From NCBI RefSeq assembly GCF_001522545.3, contig NC_031770.1, forward strand, positions 32,496,566 through 32,560,565: a stretch of 64,000 bases of DNA, given 5' to 3'. The notes below the pieces were generated by a model. The model saw only the letters and a list, made by a program, of their open reading frames with translations, was not told the DNA's origin and searched no databases. This document shows, piece by piece, positions 19,453 to 31,067 of the stretch. Numbering within the stretch: the first letter of the stretch is position 1; the number at the start of each line of letters is the position of its first letter. The stretch is from Parus major (taxonomy: Eukaryota > Chordata > Aves > Passeriformes > Paridae). A program made the translations under genes and the position numbers.

Positions 19453-22400
19453 CTAAAAGAGGAATGGAGGGAATAAGTTAATGCAAACTTAGCTCAAGAA
19501 TGTCTAGTGCTTCACCCCTTAAAGTGAGCCAGACAGTTGCAACACAGCTACCCTATGCTCTTCACTAACAGTCTTGCAGGCCTAAATCCTTTGTCTGTGC
19601 TCTACATACACACACATCAAGTGGGAAGGGAAAAAATCACCTACGGCTGCTTCAGGGCAAAGGCAAGATGGACAAAAGAGCCTCACTGTTTGCCTCCCTG
19701 GTACCATGATGCATGCCACAGGTGACTCTTTCCCAAACCTCTTCTCTGCTATTCCCCATACACCTGGCATGCTGCCACTAAGAATATCAGATCAGCCAAA
19801 AAGCTGCAGGAGATAATCTGTACCCTGGATTAAGGCCCTTCACTGGTTTTCCCTTTATTCCCTTTCAAAACAGCCACTGGATGCCCCAGTGGGTTTTAAA
19901 GTCAGAAGCATCCTTTGTACAGACCTCAGCACACAAACACTTCTAAGAGCAAGCAGAGGCTCTGAACCATGGAGCTATGCATCTTTACCCTTCCTGTCAT
20001 CTATGTCTTTTGGCCATGCAGAACATACACCTCACCAGGTCATCACGGAACCATGACAGCATCCACTACAAAGTGACAGCCTCCATGTCTCCACACTGAC
20101 CACCATCCCACACTGACGAACCAAGCCACCCACTGAAAGATTCAAAGTAGGCTCACAGCATCCCCAGGATTAACCAGACTATATATTTAGCTACTGAACC
20201 ACAATGAGACAGTGTAGGAGGGGGAACAGGGTGTATCTGCCATTATCCCATGCCTTCCCTACAAATGGAGCAAACACTAACTGCTTGCGATCTGCACTGA
20301 TTTCACAAGTATTTCTCAATGTTTCCCAGTCTCTTGCCAAAGCTTCACTCTGCTGCTTGGTCAAGGGTTGGAGAGATTTAAAGAGATGAAAGATAGTATA
20401 GATAAGTACACACACACACAAACCCTGGGCGCTAGTACAGTACTGCAAACAATGAGTACCTGGAGTCCTCCAGGCCTCCTAGCTGTAGCACCACACTGGC
20501 AACTGAGGATGTCTCACATGATCAGAGGGTAAGAGTATGCACAAGGAGAGAGTACCTGCCCCATGCTGTTATGCACTGTAATGATCCACCTGTACAGTAT
20601 GCAGAGTCCTCTAGCACCAAGGTTGATAACTCAGAGTGATAAGAGCAAACTGCTTGCATCATGGAAAATCATGGTCTCCAGTAAGCGTTTCTAAAGTGCC
20701 CTGAACTTGTGACAAACTGGCATAAAGGTTACTTTGCCACAAAAATGCAAAAGCTGCAGGGCTTGGAGCTCACAGCCCACAGTTAATTGTTGAAAGTTAA
20801 TTCTAGGTCATACAGGGCTGACACTGCCATAGTGCTGAAGTGCTGAGAGCGGGTACAAGAGGGGAGGAGCTTCCATCCAAGGAGTTTGAAGTGTCAGAGA
20901 GAGTGAGCAGCTATTAAAAGAGAAAGTGGCTTGTGAAAGGGAAATGCAGCCTGGCAGGCATGGACTGCTTTGTTGGTATTCCTTGTCTAGAAGACAACAT
21001 GTTTCTATTCCTTGTTCCTTACTCTCCCCTCCTCCCCTAACTGCCGTATGTCTCCTGTCTGCTCTCCTATCTCGTCTGTGACTACCTCCTTCTCCTCCTT
21101 TTTCCTGTTCTCCTTTGGAGTGACTTTAGTCACCGCCTATGTTCCAACAAGTTGAACAATTTAATATGTGGGAAATTCTGCAGGCACAAAGATAATCGCT
21201 GAACTGCACTGTTGATTATTCACACCATGCCAGACACAGGATCTGAGAACTCTGGCAGTAAAGGCATAGTTCAGGATAAAAATGCTTACAGACCTACGTC
21301 AAGGGGAGGGACAGAAAGTAAGAGGGAGGGAAAGCAGCAGTTACCTGTGCAGATCAAATGCTGCTCACCACACCAGTCTGGGGCACAAAGGAGGCAGAAA
21401 CCGAAACAGAGTAGAAAAGTAAAGTGAAACTGACCAACGTCTGCCATGCTTTTCTAAATGTTTGCACTACCCAAGCATTTGGATTACACCAGAGAATCTA
21501 GAATAACAGATTGGCCCCAGAACAGCATATTCAACTTCTCTCGTAGGGCCTTTACTTTCACAGCTGCACCCTGACAACTATACTTGAGAACTGGGAGATT
21601 TGACAGGACTTAAGCCTTCCCATGAACAATCTGGGAGTTTCTACCTTTACTTTAACATGTAATGGTTTTCCAAAGTCTGAATCAGCCTTTGAAAAGGAAC
21701 CAGGGAATCTTTCCCTAGCTGCCAGTCAGAAAATCTTACCACAAAAGGCACCTTGCCTTATTCTGCTGGACACAGAACGTTCACAAGGAGTCTGTGCAAC
21801 ACTGTAGTTCATTTGCACAGTTACCACCCAAACCAAACTGGAGCACATGACTGAGGCACAGTCAACCTCACAGCAAAGCCCTGCCCCTTTTATCATATAC
21901 CTACGCTTACTCCTGTCTACTGGGAGTTAGATTCCACACTTTGCTGGGCTGATTCTTCCTGTGCTTCCTTTCCACTGGTTGTATCATGAATGGAAGAAAG
22001 TCTCTTTCATGGGGAACACAGGAAGGTCACCAAAGGACTAACCGCTAGGTCTGCTCCTATCCTGTAGTCTGAGTTTCAGACCACATTAGAAGTTAATCCC
22101 ACAATTAACTCACACTCCTACCCTGCAGAACACCACCAGATTTGAGTCAGGTTCTTTGTCGTGAATGGAGGGGAAGTAAGGTTAAAACCAAGACAGGACC
22201 CACATTAACTCTTCAACACAGAGTTTAAGTTCAAGCAGTCAAGTGAAAACATGCTGGACTAGAAAAAGGAGAAAGTCTGTGATCATTTTGTCTCCCTCCC
22301 CATCAACAGCTTAGCAGCAATATAGACACACTACTGTTTTAAAAATAAAAGTGCAGCAACAAGTGGTGGTGGTTTCCTTTATTTATACCAGAAAAATCTT

Positions 22401-23230
22401 CTCCTGTGAAACAAAGAGTGTTTGTCTGACTCCTCTACAAATTCCTGTGCCCCAAAACATGTGGAAACCTCTCCTGAGCACAAAAGGGTAGAGGCTGAAG
22501 CTAAAATAACAGTCTCCAACTAGACTTAAGTCCATCCCAAATAAAAACCTGTCACAGCTTGATGGGTCAGAGAAAGCATAAAATGGCCATAGACACAAAC
22601 CCTCCTTTCACCCCAAGCCCTAAGAGCTTCAGTGGAAGGGACTGTCCTTGGTTAACAGAAGCTCATCATCATCTCTTCACAGAGTTGAAAATGAGCTACA
22701 CAGAGAGGACCTCTAAGATCAAACCACAGAAGCAGAGCCCGGAAGTGCCAGGAGTCCTGATTTCTATTTCACAGATGTATCTACATCACAGAACCTGAAA
22801 TAGCAGCAAGACAACACCGAAGTCTCACCACTTATATTGCCAGACCAGCTTCTACTGCAATCACATCAGACTTCTTGTGACAGAAGTTAATTCTGCTTGA
22901 TTCTTTCCCTCCACAGGAGGGATTTGTTGGACACAACAAATGGCACAGATGAGCACTAGCTCTTTTCTACCAACAGCAGAGGACTGGCTACCAAAATAAG
23001 CCTCACAGCAGGCTCCATCTTGATCCCTCTGGAGTCACTGAACCTTCTTCTGTTGACTTCAGCAGGAGCAAGGGTCAAGAACAACAGGCAGCAACCCACC
23101 AGCAAATCAGAAATTTTGGCTGTGCAAAATGGACACCTATCCCAAGCACAGTTTGCCACAAGCCTCTGGCGACACACATGGAGTCTGTCACACCAATAAA
23201 GTTACAGAAATTGAAACTGACTGCTACGGG

Positions 23231-23264
<34 letters not shown>
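23231..23264. repeat. Homopolymer A34
   Basis: Thirty-four consecutive A on the plus strand within VEGFA intron 2. I do not recognise a retroposon body on the left (CAATAAAGTTACAGAAATTG precedes at some distance), so a simple homopolymer is the safer call. Its length is probably unstable. Confidence 0.8.
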
Positions 23265-23269
<5 letters not shown>

Positions 23270-24150
23270 CCAATCTCGGCCCACACTGCTGGAGCCCTCT
23301 GCTGACCTCCAGCTGGAATAACGCTGAAGGTCACAGTCCATGGGGACCCTGCAAGACGTCTGCCAGACCCTGCCATGCAACAAGAGATCTGCTCTGCTAT
23401 GCAGTTAAGGGGAAAATACGGTTAGGATGGTCTTAAAACAGGTGATGATCACCTCAGCCTGAAGGTTCCGAAGTCCACAGCCCTTTTATCCCACTGCTGA
23501 ACTGAGGTGTGTGGAGAGAAGCCAACCTCCTGACACACAGGGCTTCACTAGACAGGGAGCTAATAAGAGGCGTCTCTGACTAAGCCACGGGCTGACCGCC
23601 CTTCTGGTCTACATTTACGTCCATGAACCAATGAGGCAGGGGACACTGTCACAACCTGGCCTTTGGGCAACCAGAAAGACACAAGATCACAGCACCTGGA
23701 AAGGCACCACATTGTTTCTCCACCAGGCAATGGTCCTGTCCATACTGGACCACCAGGAACAAATCAGTAGAACCTATCAGATCACAGTGCTGTTCCCTGA
23801 ATCGGCAAAATCTGCTAGCCCAAACCAGAATAAAAAGGCGTATTTTTAAAGCCTGGCTCTTTACAATTTCCTGACTGCAGGGGTATCTGACATTGCTGGG
23901 AGGCATCAGCCCAGAAAACCATCCTAGATTGTCCCTCTCTCCTTCTCTTACTCAGAGACCTGCCGTCTGGGGGCTGCTCTGGCCTTTGTTCAGGGATCAG
24001 CCCTGGCCACCCAGCTGGGCATCACCAGCACCACCGGGAGAGAGGTGGGCAGCAAAATTTGACAAATCCCTTCCTATAGCACTGTGCGAATCCCGAGCAA
24101 GCTGCTCACCGCTACTCAGCTCTTTGTGTGCCCCCGTGTGTGCGCAGATA

Positions 24151-24152
<2 letters not shown>

Positions 24153-24189
<37 letters not shown>
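24153..24189. repeat. (AT)n microsatellite
   Basis: 37 bases of alternating AT at the edge of the GC-rich block around exon 2. Open frames across it on both strands show YI repeats and are artefacts. Confidence 0.9.
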
Positions 24190-24192
<3 letters not shown>

Positions 24193-24229
24193 GAGAGTGC
24201 GTATGTGCACCAGCGCACGCACGCAGTTT

Positions 24230-25235
24230 CCCTCGGAGTTGTGGTAAGCCAGGGGCGGGCTGGGCCAGCCCTGCTGCCCGCCCTGGCACCGCGGCCGCCC
24301 CGGAGCCCGTCCCCACGGCCACCCCCGGCCCGGCCCGGGCCCGCGGCGTGGGGCGGGGACGCTGAGGCCGCCACGAAGGGGTTGATGGCGGCGGCACCTC
24401 CCGCCGGCAGCCCCCGGTCCCGCTGCCCGGGAGGTGGCGGTGTTGGCCGCCGGCGGCTACGGGGGCTCCTTCCCCCCAACCCCGGGTCGTCCCCGCCCGC
24501 CGGGAAGCCACCCAGCGCTTACCTTCATTGGGTTTCCGCTCCCCATCCCCCAGAGCGGGCGCAGCCTTCGACAACTGCAAAGACAACAGAGAATCAGTCA
24601 CAACACGGAACCGTGACGCAGGTCCCGGGGCGCAGGAGTTCCCGGACAGGGGCCCCGGGGGTCCCGGTCCCGTCGGGCAAGGGGCGGAGGGAGCCCCGGC
24701 GGGAGGGGGCGCCCTTGAGGCGGAGCCGCTCCCCCCGGCGGACAGAGGAACCTTTTGTTCCGCCGTCCCCAGGGGAGCCGAGAGGGGCACGGGCAGCCCG
24801 GGCTGAGGGACGGGGCTGGCAAAGCGATGTGGCGGGCCCGAGAGAGGCCCTGAAGGGAGAAACGCGTCCCCGGGGAGCTGCTGTCAGTGACCTCGGGCAA
24901 ACGCCGGGAGCAAATGCGAGCCCGGTGGAGAAAGTAACGGGGTGACCTGCTGCTGCCGCCAACACGACCGGCGGGCCCGGGCACCACTTCTACCCGTGAA
25001 GGTGAATCTGGCCCGGGAGGGCAGAAAGGGGAGAAGGGTGGCCAGGCACAGAAGGGCATCGGTCCCCTCTCAATGTCACAGATGTCTGTCACCCAGCAGT
25101 GGTGGCCACGGAGGTGTCGGCATCTGGCCGGGTGTCAGGGCGATTAACTGTGACAGCACCACTTTGCCGACTGACGCCGCCAAACCGCCCGGGTTTTCTC
25201 CCTCTCTGATGGAAGGGAGGGCGACGCGCGCCCTC
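24230..25235. promoter_or_regulatory. CpG-rich block around VEGFA exon 2
   Basis: About 1 kb of very GC- and CpG-rich DNA with many GGGCGG/CCGCCC-type words, centred on exon 2 and abruptly bordered by AT-rich sequence. It is separate from the promoter island near 30-31.7 kb. It could be an internal promoter, an intragenic enhancer or simply a GC-rich exon setting. CpG density was judged by eye. Confidence 0.6.
24523..24574 (-). CDS. VEGFA: VEGFA exon 2, mature N-terminus
   Basis: 52 nt as in human, acceptor TTGTCTTTGCAG and donor GTAAGC. It encodes LSKAAPALGDGERKPNE and the first base of Val. This is the flexible N-terminus at and just after signal-peptide cleavage, and is identical to the chicken sequence I recall. 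It begins in phase 0, so exon 1 must end on a codon boundary, as the human 66-nt coding part does. The exon has no ATG, so a transcript starting here could not use a local start codon. Confidence 0.95.
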
Positions 25236-28200
25236 ACCTAGTGGTCCCAATCCCCAGCCCCTGCATGGATCCCGTTCCTGCGCTCCACAGCTTCCCGTGG
25301 GCCAAAAATGAAAAGGCTGCAAGCTCTGCAGTGACTCCTGATGCCTTTTGGGACTGGGGCCATTTCCAAAGCACTGATGCAGGCAGGAGTGGTGACAGGT
25401 AACCCACCCCCAAAATGGTATGAAGAAATATTACACCACTTTACTAAGTAAGTCTTTTTAATTCCAGGTGAAACAGGAACGCCACTCCTCCTGCTCTTCG
25501 TGAGGGCTTTAGCTCTGACGTAACTTTCCAGCCAGGTCAGGCTTCCCCCTGCTGTTCTGTTCTGAACCAAAATGGAAAAGGCCCGACTTTTCTTCGCTTT
25601 TCTGAGGTATGTTGGTACCTGTGTGATGCTATCCACCCCAGAACTTGCTGCCTTTCAGCAGATGCCCATAAGAAGCATGGGGATCTGTACAAAATACTGC
25701 TTTGTCAGCAATATGCTATGTTCAGGCTTAGAAAAAGGCCCTCTGATCTTCCAGCTGAAGACAGAACTGAATTAAGGCCAAGTCCACCCAAAGCTCACAA
25801 GAGGAATCTGCCACCTATGGTCTTCTAAGCAGTCCTGTGCACAGGGCAGCACCACCATCCAAGCAGCTGAAAGTGTCAGCTTTTAAAAGAAGGGGGCAAG
25901 AGAGCCAGCTAGAAGCCCCTCTCCCAGACATTCCTTTGTGTCTGTGCATAGTTTCCTTTGTCTAAGGTCCCCCTGACCGAACTTCTTTCTCATTTCAACC
26001 ACAGTCTTTCTATACCTGGGCATAACTTACCAACCCAGATCTGAGCTGCCCCATGAGTGGATCTATTTCCTCTCTGGGGACGAGGGGGCTGTGTGCTCAG
26101 TCTCAGTACTCTGACAACACTTTAAAAAGCAGGTTCCTAGAAACAGTTCCACTCCTGAAGTGTGAAGGTCACTGCAACAGCACAAACAAAATGGAAGCGG
26201 CAGAGCCTGCAGCGGCCTTCCAAAGCCACTCAGTGTCTGACAATCTATGGGTAAAAAGAGAACCACTTCAAGGGCAGAAAAGCCTCAATCTTCCATGGCA
26301 CAGGAAGAGGATCATGAGCCAAGTCAGTTTATTCAAATCACAATGTCCCCAAGACTTTTCACGGACGGATTTCTGGTTCACACACAAAATGATACAACAG
26401 ACTGAGCAAAATTAGCTTGGAGATACTTTGAGGGGCATTTTTACCCATTCTCTATGCAAAACTACCCAGCCAGCTGCCAAGCCCACTGCCTCCTCACATC
26501 CAAGCACACAGGCTGCACAAGTGATGAGAAGAAGAAGCAAGCCACATGCTTTCGCTACTCACGTGCGCCTAGCCAGCACCTTGCCCTGCCCCTGATGTAG
26601 TGGAAAAGGAGCCAGTGCTCACCTAGACATGGGATGTGATCTGACCCCAAAGATGGGAAACAAGATCAGTGCAAAGTGGGCAAAGAGCTTCTGAGCTTTC
26701 CCAGGGGAGCTCTCAGCAGAAACGAGAAAGGTTTCCCAGAACTATCAGTAACACACTCTGCTCACTATTCCAAGAAACTTTCCTGCCCTTTCAGCAGTGC
26801 TTTTCACCCGTGCCTAGTGCCCTCAAAGCATGTCCACTAGAACAGCAGGTGAGGCAGGGCCTTGTGCTTCACTTCAAAACAGTCCGCTACGTATCAGACA
26901 TGGGGAACCAAAAACATTCCTCAGGACAAGCAGGCCAACTGTGCCCTTCAGTAGGAGCCTGAAGGTCATGCTCGCCTCTGCTGGCTTTTGGCATTACCCA
27001 ACAGTTCTGTAACACAATTTCCTCCCAATAGATTTTCAACGTTTCACAGTAGCGTGGAAGCAACCCCTGGCCCGGCCTTGACAGTAGGAAAAATGAGCCC
27101 AGGAATGGGGCTGACAGAGGAAACTCCTTTCTTGTGCTCTTTTCAGGTTGTAGCAAATGCACATCCCTCCCTCTGTGGGGTAAAACCTTCCCTAACAAAA
27201 AAACTCACTTCACACCATCCATGCATCTGTACCTTCCCCATCCTCCTTCTCCCCCAGTCCCTGTCCAAAGCAAGCTTTTCTCTGAAGGGAGAGAAAAGGT
27301 TAATCAAGTCATTCCTCCCTAACCATCACCCCCCCCTCACCACCACCACCACCAGCACTCTTTCTCTCCTTTCCCCTCCCCCTAATCTGTGCAGCCTCAT
27401 TAAAAGAGCTTTGTAACTGTTTAGGACTGGAACAAACAATCCATCCACTTTGAGAGGGACTCTGGGACAGGAGTTAAGGCACTTCTCATCTTAGGCACTA
27501 GAAATTCTCAGCGTTTTCTGCTTAGGAGAGGGGGGTAATGGGACTCACTACACTCCTCCATTATACATGCATACAGAGGTCAGCAATCCTGCAAGCTGCC
27601 AGTATAGCCAAGGAACCTCTGACAGAACAGGCAGGAGAATGATTTTGGGGTTGCTCAGCAATCAGAGAGCCTCTCAGACATCTCTCTCCCCTGCTCCCAG
27701 AGAAGTGCTTCTCTTTCCAGCCTGTCCTCAGAGCACAGGAACAGCTCTGGGGAAGGTGACCTGCTGTGTCCCAGCTGCCTAAGCGCTGTGGAAGCAGGTT
27801 TTGGTCGTTCCCCATCGTGGCGTGGTACAGAGGCACAGCAAAGGCAGGCAGCCTGGTGGGTGTGCGATCATTAACAGTCTAGTCACAGGCTTGTTCTCCC
27901 TCCCTCAGTGTCTGATCACTGCCTCTTCCTATGGCAATACAGCTGCTATATCCAGGTCCCTCTGCTGGTTCAGGGTAGGAGGGGAAGAGCTCCCAGACCA
28001 TCATCAGGAGCAACCTGTCATCAGGCTGGCAGCAAGACCCACAGATGAATGAAGATGGGCAATGAGTAGCTGCGCCCCATTCTCTAGGAAAAGGAGGACT
28101 GGAAGAGGACAACACTGCAACCTCTCTAATCCCGTAGTGCGTGAGGACTGCACACCGCTCAACGCAATCAGTCAGCTGGGAGGGTGGCAAAAGTGCCTTT

Positions 28201-28923
28201 CCCTCCCTTGCCTGCATGGAAAGGCTATCGCCACCAATGGAGGCAGACACCTGTGGCATCAGTGCTGCCCAGACCCAACCATGAAACAATTTCCCACCAT
28301 CGATGTCTTGCTGCAGGAGCAACCTTAACAACTACCTCAGTAAGGAGTCATCCCCCTGAACCTTCACCAGAGGAGCACCGTGATTCCTTCATCCCTTCTC
28401 CTTCACTTCCAGGAAAGCTGCGCTGGATCCTGCTTCCCCAACTCAGACTCTGTCAAGGCTTTTATTTAATGCTCTCTAATGTGCCTGGCTAGCTAGATAG
28501 ATCAGTCTGAGAGCCAGATAAATATTATCATCAAAGCACAAACCCTAGTCCCGTGTAAAGAGTCATGCCTTCTGCCATGCTCAGTCATCATCAAGCTGCC
28601 TACATGAGATCTGCTGGCATTTCTAACATTCCTATCACTGTGGTGCCCAGACAGCCAACGGACAAATAAGGACAGAATCGAAGGACAGATCTCACCGTCA
28701 ATCTGCCTAAGCACTTATATAGCCCACATCACCCAGGTACCTGAAGCCCTAGCCATCCCTCTGCAACATTTCCCCCCAAACTCCTGTAATTCTCCCCTAT
28801 CATTTTTTCCCCATTATACTGTTCCCTCATCTGCACCATCCTCTGGCCTAGGAGAAAAGGCAGCACGAGGCTTTTATGGAACTCTTGAGGACGGACAGAT
28901 CTCAACTCTACCTGATCCGCTGT

Positions 28924-28945
28924 TTCCTCTTCTGGGGAAGAGGAA
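28924..28945. other. Perfect 9-bp hairpin in intron 1
   Basis: TTCCTCTTC and GAAGAGGAA flank a TGGG loop, followed by a purine-rich GGGGAGGGGAAAGGAAC run. It has GGAA (ETS-type) cores on both strands. Function unknown. Confidence 0.6.
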
Positions 28946-29526
28946 GGGGAGGGGAAAGGAACAAGGGGAGGGTTAAAGGGTGTTGTCACTGGACACTGAT
29001 ACAGAATTGTCTATACTATAGGTGGGGAACAGATGCTACTGTACAAGTTTACTGAGGAGCTGGGAGGCAAAGAAACCCCTGGTCTGGTTGACAGTGGAAA
29101 AACTCCTGGAGAGCAGAAACAATTGTCCCACCAGCCAAATCTGGCAGGAAGGCAGCAGGGAGTTGCTCTGTGCCACACTCAAGTGACAGTGCGCCTCAGT
29201 TCCCATAGAGCATGGCCGAGCACAGCCTAATGTGCGGCTGTCACTGGATAAAGTAGAGATATAACAGGCTAGAAACAAAGCGTGCAGTGCTTGCATGACT
29301 TCAGTTACAGCTGAAATGGCTCCTAATTGGGGAGTTGCCTTCCAGCATCGGTGCTGAACAAACAATGTGAATAACTGATTAGTTTGCAAGCGACGTTTAT
29401 TTTCACAATTGTGGGAGATGATCTGGCCTGCGCTCTCTCCAACTGCAGAGAAGAAATGGCAGGAGAGAACTAACCTGTTATAACCTTTAAAACGTAATCC
29501 ATGCCTGCCTCGCGAACAGCCACTTT

Positions 29527-29535
29527 CACGTGGGC
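29527..29535 (+). promoter_or_regulatory. Hypoxia-response-element-like site in intron 1
   Basis: CACGTGGGC contains ACGTGGGC, the same eight bases found in the human VEGFA promoter element TACGTGGGC bound by HIF-1. It lies in the 5' part of intron 1, a few hundred bases from the CpG island, where enhancers are common. An E-box (CACGTG) overlaps it, so MYC/USF binding is an alternative. Confidence 0.4.
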
Positions 29536-29859
29536 ACTCTGTCTAAACCCCTTAATATCTCTTGGCAACACAGCCCTCTTGACTCTTTAGAAAACAGATT
29601 TATAGGACAGGTTTGCAAAGAAAGCTGCCCTTTTTTCTTTAAAAAGAGGAAAGGAGGAAGAGTTGGTTTCTAATTCCTCAAGAATGACAATGAGGTAAAA
29701 GTGACTGAAGAGGAAGAGAAAAATCCTTGGTTTTGTAATCGCGGTGCAGGAAATATATTTTGATTATTTTTTTTTTCCAATCTAGAAGAAATTCTGGATC
29801 CATTTTGTCCCCTTTGATCTCTTATTTGTTTTTCCAGCTAGGCATTTTGAACTCCACTC

Positions 29860-30207
29860 GGCGGCACGAACCCGAGCTGGGACCCAAGGCAAATACCGCC
29901 GAAACAGCCTTTTGCAATGTCAGGAGACCCGAGGCTGATGCAAGAAGGCAGCGCGCTGCCTCCCTACCCCAAGCCCCGCCGACCGCAGCGCCCCGGCCCC
30001 GGCGGGACCCTCACGGCCGCGTCGCGCCGGGGCGCGCTCATGTGCGCGGGCACTCCGCACGGCGCTGCCGCTGCCCCGGGGCTCCGCGGAGCTCCGGCCA
30101 GCGCTGGCCCCCCGCCGCAGCACCGCACGCACACACGCACACGTGTCGGTGCTGTGGGCACCCACTCGCACCCAGCGCCAGCGGCGCGGCCGCACCGCAC
30201 CGAGCAG
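29860..30207. promoter_or_regulatory. CpG island, intron-1 side of exon 1
   Basis: Strongly CpG-rich sequence (CGGCGGGACCCTCACGGCCG and similar) running into the N gap. With 31190-31690 on the other side it forms one island around exon 1, as expected for the VEGFA promoter region. The gap probably exists because this GC-rich stretch failed to sequence. Confidence 0.75.
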
Positions 30208-31067
30208 NNNNNNNNNNNNNNNNNNNNNNNNNNNNNNNNNNNNNNNNNNNNNNNNNNNNNNNNNNNNNNNNNNNNNNNNNNNNNNNNNNNNNNNNNNNNN
30301 NNNNNNNNNNNNNNNNNNNNNNNNNNNNNNNNNNNNNNNNNNNNNNNNNNNNNNNNNNNNNNNNNNNNNNNNNNNNNNNNNNNNNNNNNNNNNNNNNNNN
30401 NNNNNNNNNNNNNNNNNNNNNNNNNNNNNNNNNNNNNNNNNNNNNNNNNNNNNNNNNNNNNNNNNNNNNNNNNNNNNNNNNNNNNNNNNNNNNNNNNNNN
30501 NNNNNNNNNNNNNNNNNNNNNNNNNNNNNNNNNNNNNNNNNNNNNNNNNNNNNNNNNNNNNNNNNNNNNNNNNNNNNNNNNNNNNNNNNNNNNNNNNNNN
30601 NNNNNNNNNNNNNNNNNNNNNNNNNNNNNNNNNNNNNNNNNNNNNNNNNNNNNNNNNNNNNNNNNNNNNNNNNNNNNNNNNNNNNNNNNNNNNNNNNNNN
30701 NNNNNNNNNNNNNNNNNNNNNNNNNNNNNNNNNNNNNNNNNNNNNNNNNNNNNNNNNNNNNNNNNNNNNNNNNNNNNNNNNNNNNNNNNNNNNNNNNNNN
30801 NNNNNNNNNNNNNNNNNNNNNNNNNNNNNNNNNNNNNNNNNNNNNNNNNNNNNNNNNNNNNNNNNNNNNNNNNNNNNNNNNNNNNNNNNNNNNNNNNNNN
30901 NNNNNNNNNNNNNNNNNNNNNNNNNNNNNNNNNNNNNNNNNNNNNNNNNNNNNNNNNNNNNNNNNNNNNNNNNNNNNNNNNNNNNNNNNNNNNNNNNNNN
31001 NNNNNNNNNNNNNNNNNNNNNNNNNNNNNNNNNNNNNNNNNNNNNNNNNNNNNNNNNNNNNNNNNNN
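30208..31067. other. Assembly gap (860 N), expected site of VEGFA exon 1
   Basis: A run of N. The 5' UTR is readable immediately right of it and intron-1 sequence left of it, so the rest of the 5' UTR, the start codon, the 22-residue signal peptide and the exon 1 donor should be inside. Human exon 1 is about 1.1 kb; about 0.37 kb is visible here, so 0.73 kb or so would fit the 860 N with little to spare, if the gap length is real. Confidence 0.85.

Larger units (their letters stand above)
19453..24522 (-). other. VEGFA intron 2
   Basis: About 5.1 kb, donor GTAAGC, acceptor TTTTAG. It contains a short CA repeat near 20408-20421, an A34 run at 23231-23264 and an (AT)n microsatellite at 24153-24189. 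The sequence at 23036-23085 (GTTGACTTCAGCAGGAGCA) resembles ancient sauropsid repeat DNA. No other gene is supported. Confidence 0.85.
24575..30207 (-). other. VEGFA intron 1 (visible part)
   Basis: From the exon 2 acceptor to the edge of the N run. The donor is not visible. It contains an E-box-like CACGTG at about 26568, a hypoxia-element-like CACGTGGGC at 29527, a purine-rich hairpin at 28924-28945, CCA/CAC trinucleotide repeats near 27335-27355, and a CpG-rich end from about 29860. No separate gene is supported. Confidence 0.8.

Noticed and set aside
23231..23264. A34 run as a SINE or processed-pseudogene tail
   Set aside because: No recognisable retroposon body or target-site duplication on either side.
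23893..24945. 350-codon plus-strand open frame
   Set aside because: It crosses an (AT)n microsatellite (read as YIYIYI) and runs antisense through VEGFA exon 2 in a CpG-rich block where stop codons are rare. No domain, and composition explains its length.
26560..26575. CACGTGCG as an intron 1 hypoxia element
   Set aside because: Contains only the generic ACGTG core overlapping a palindromic E-box, without the GGGC extension shared with VEGFA-type elements.
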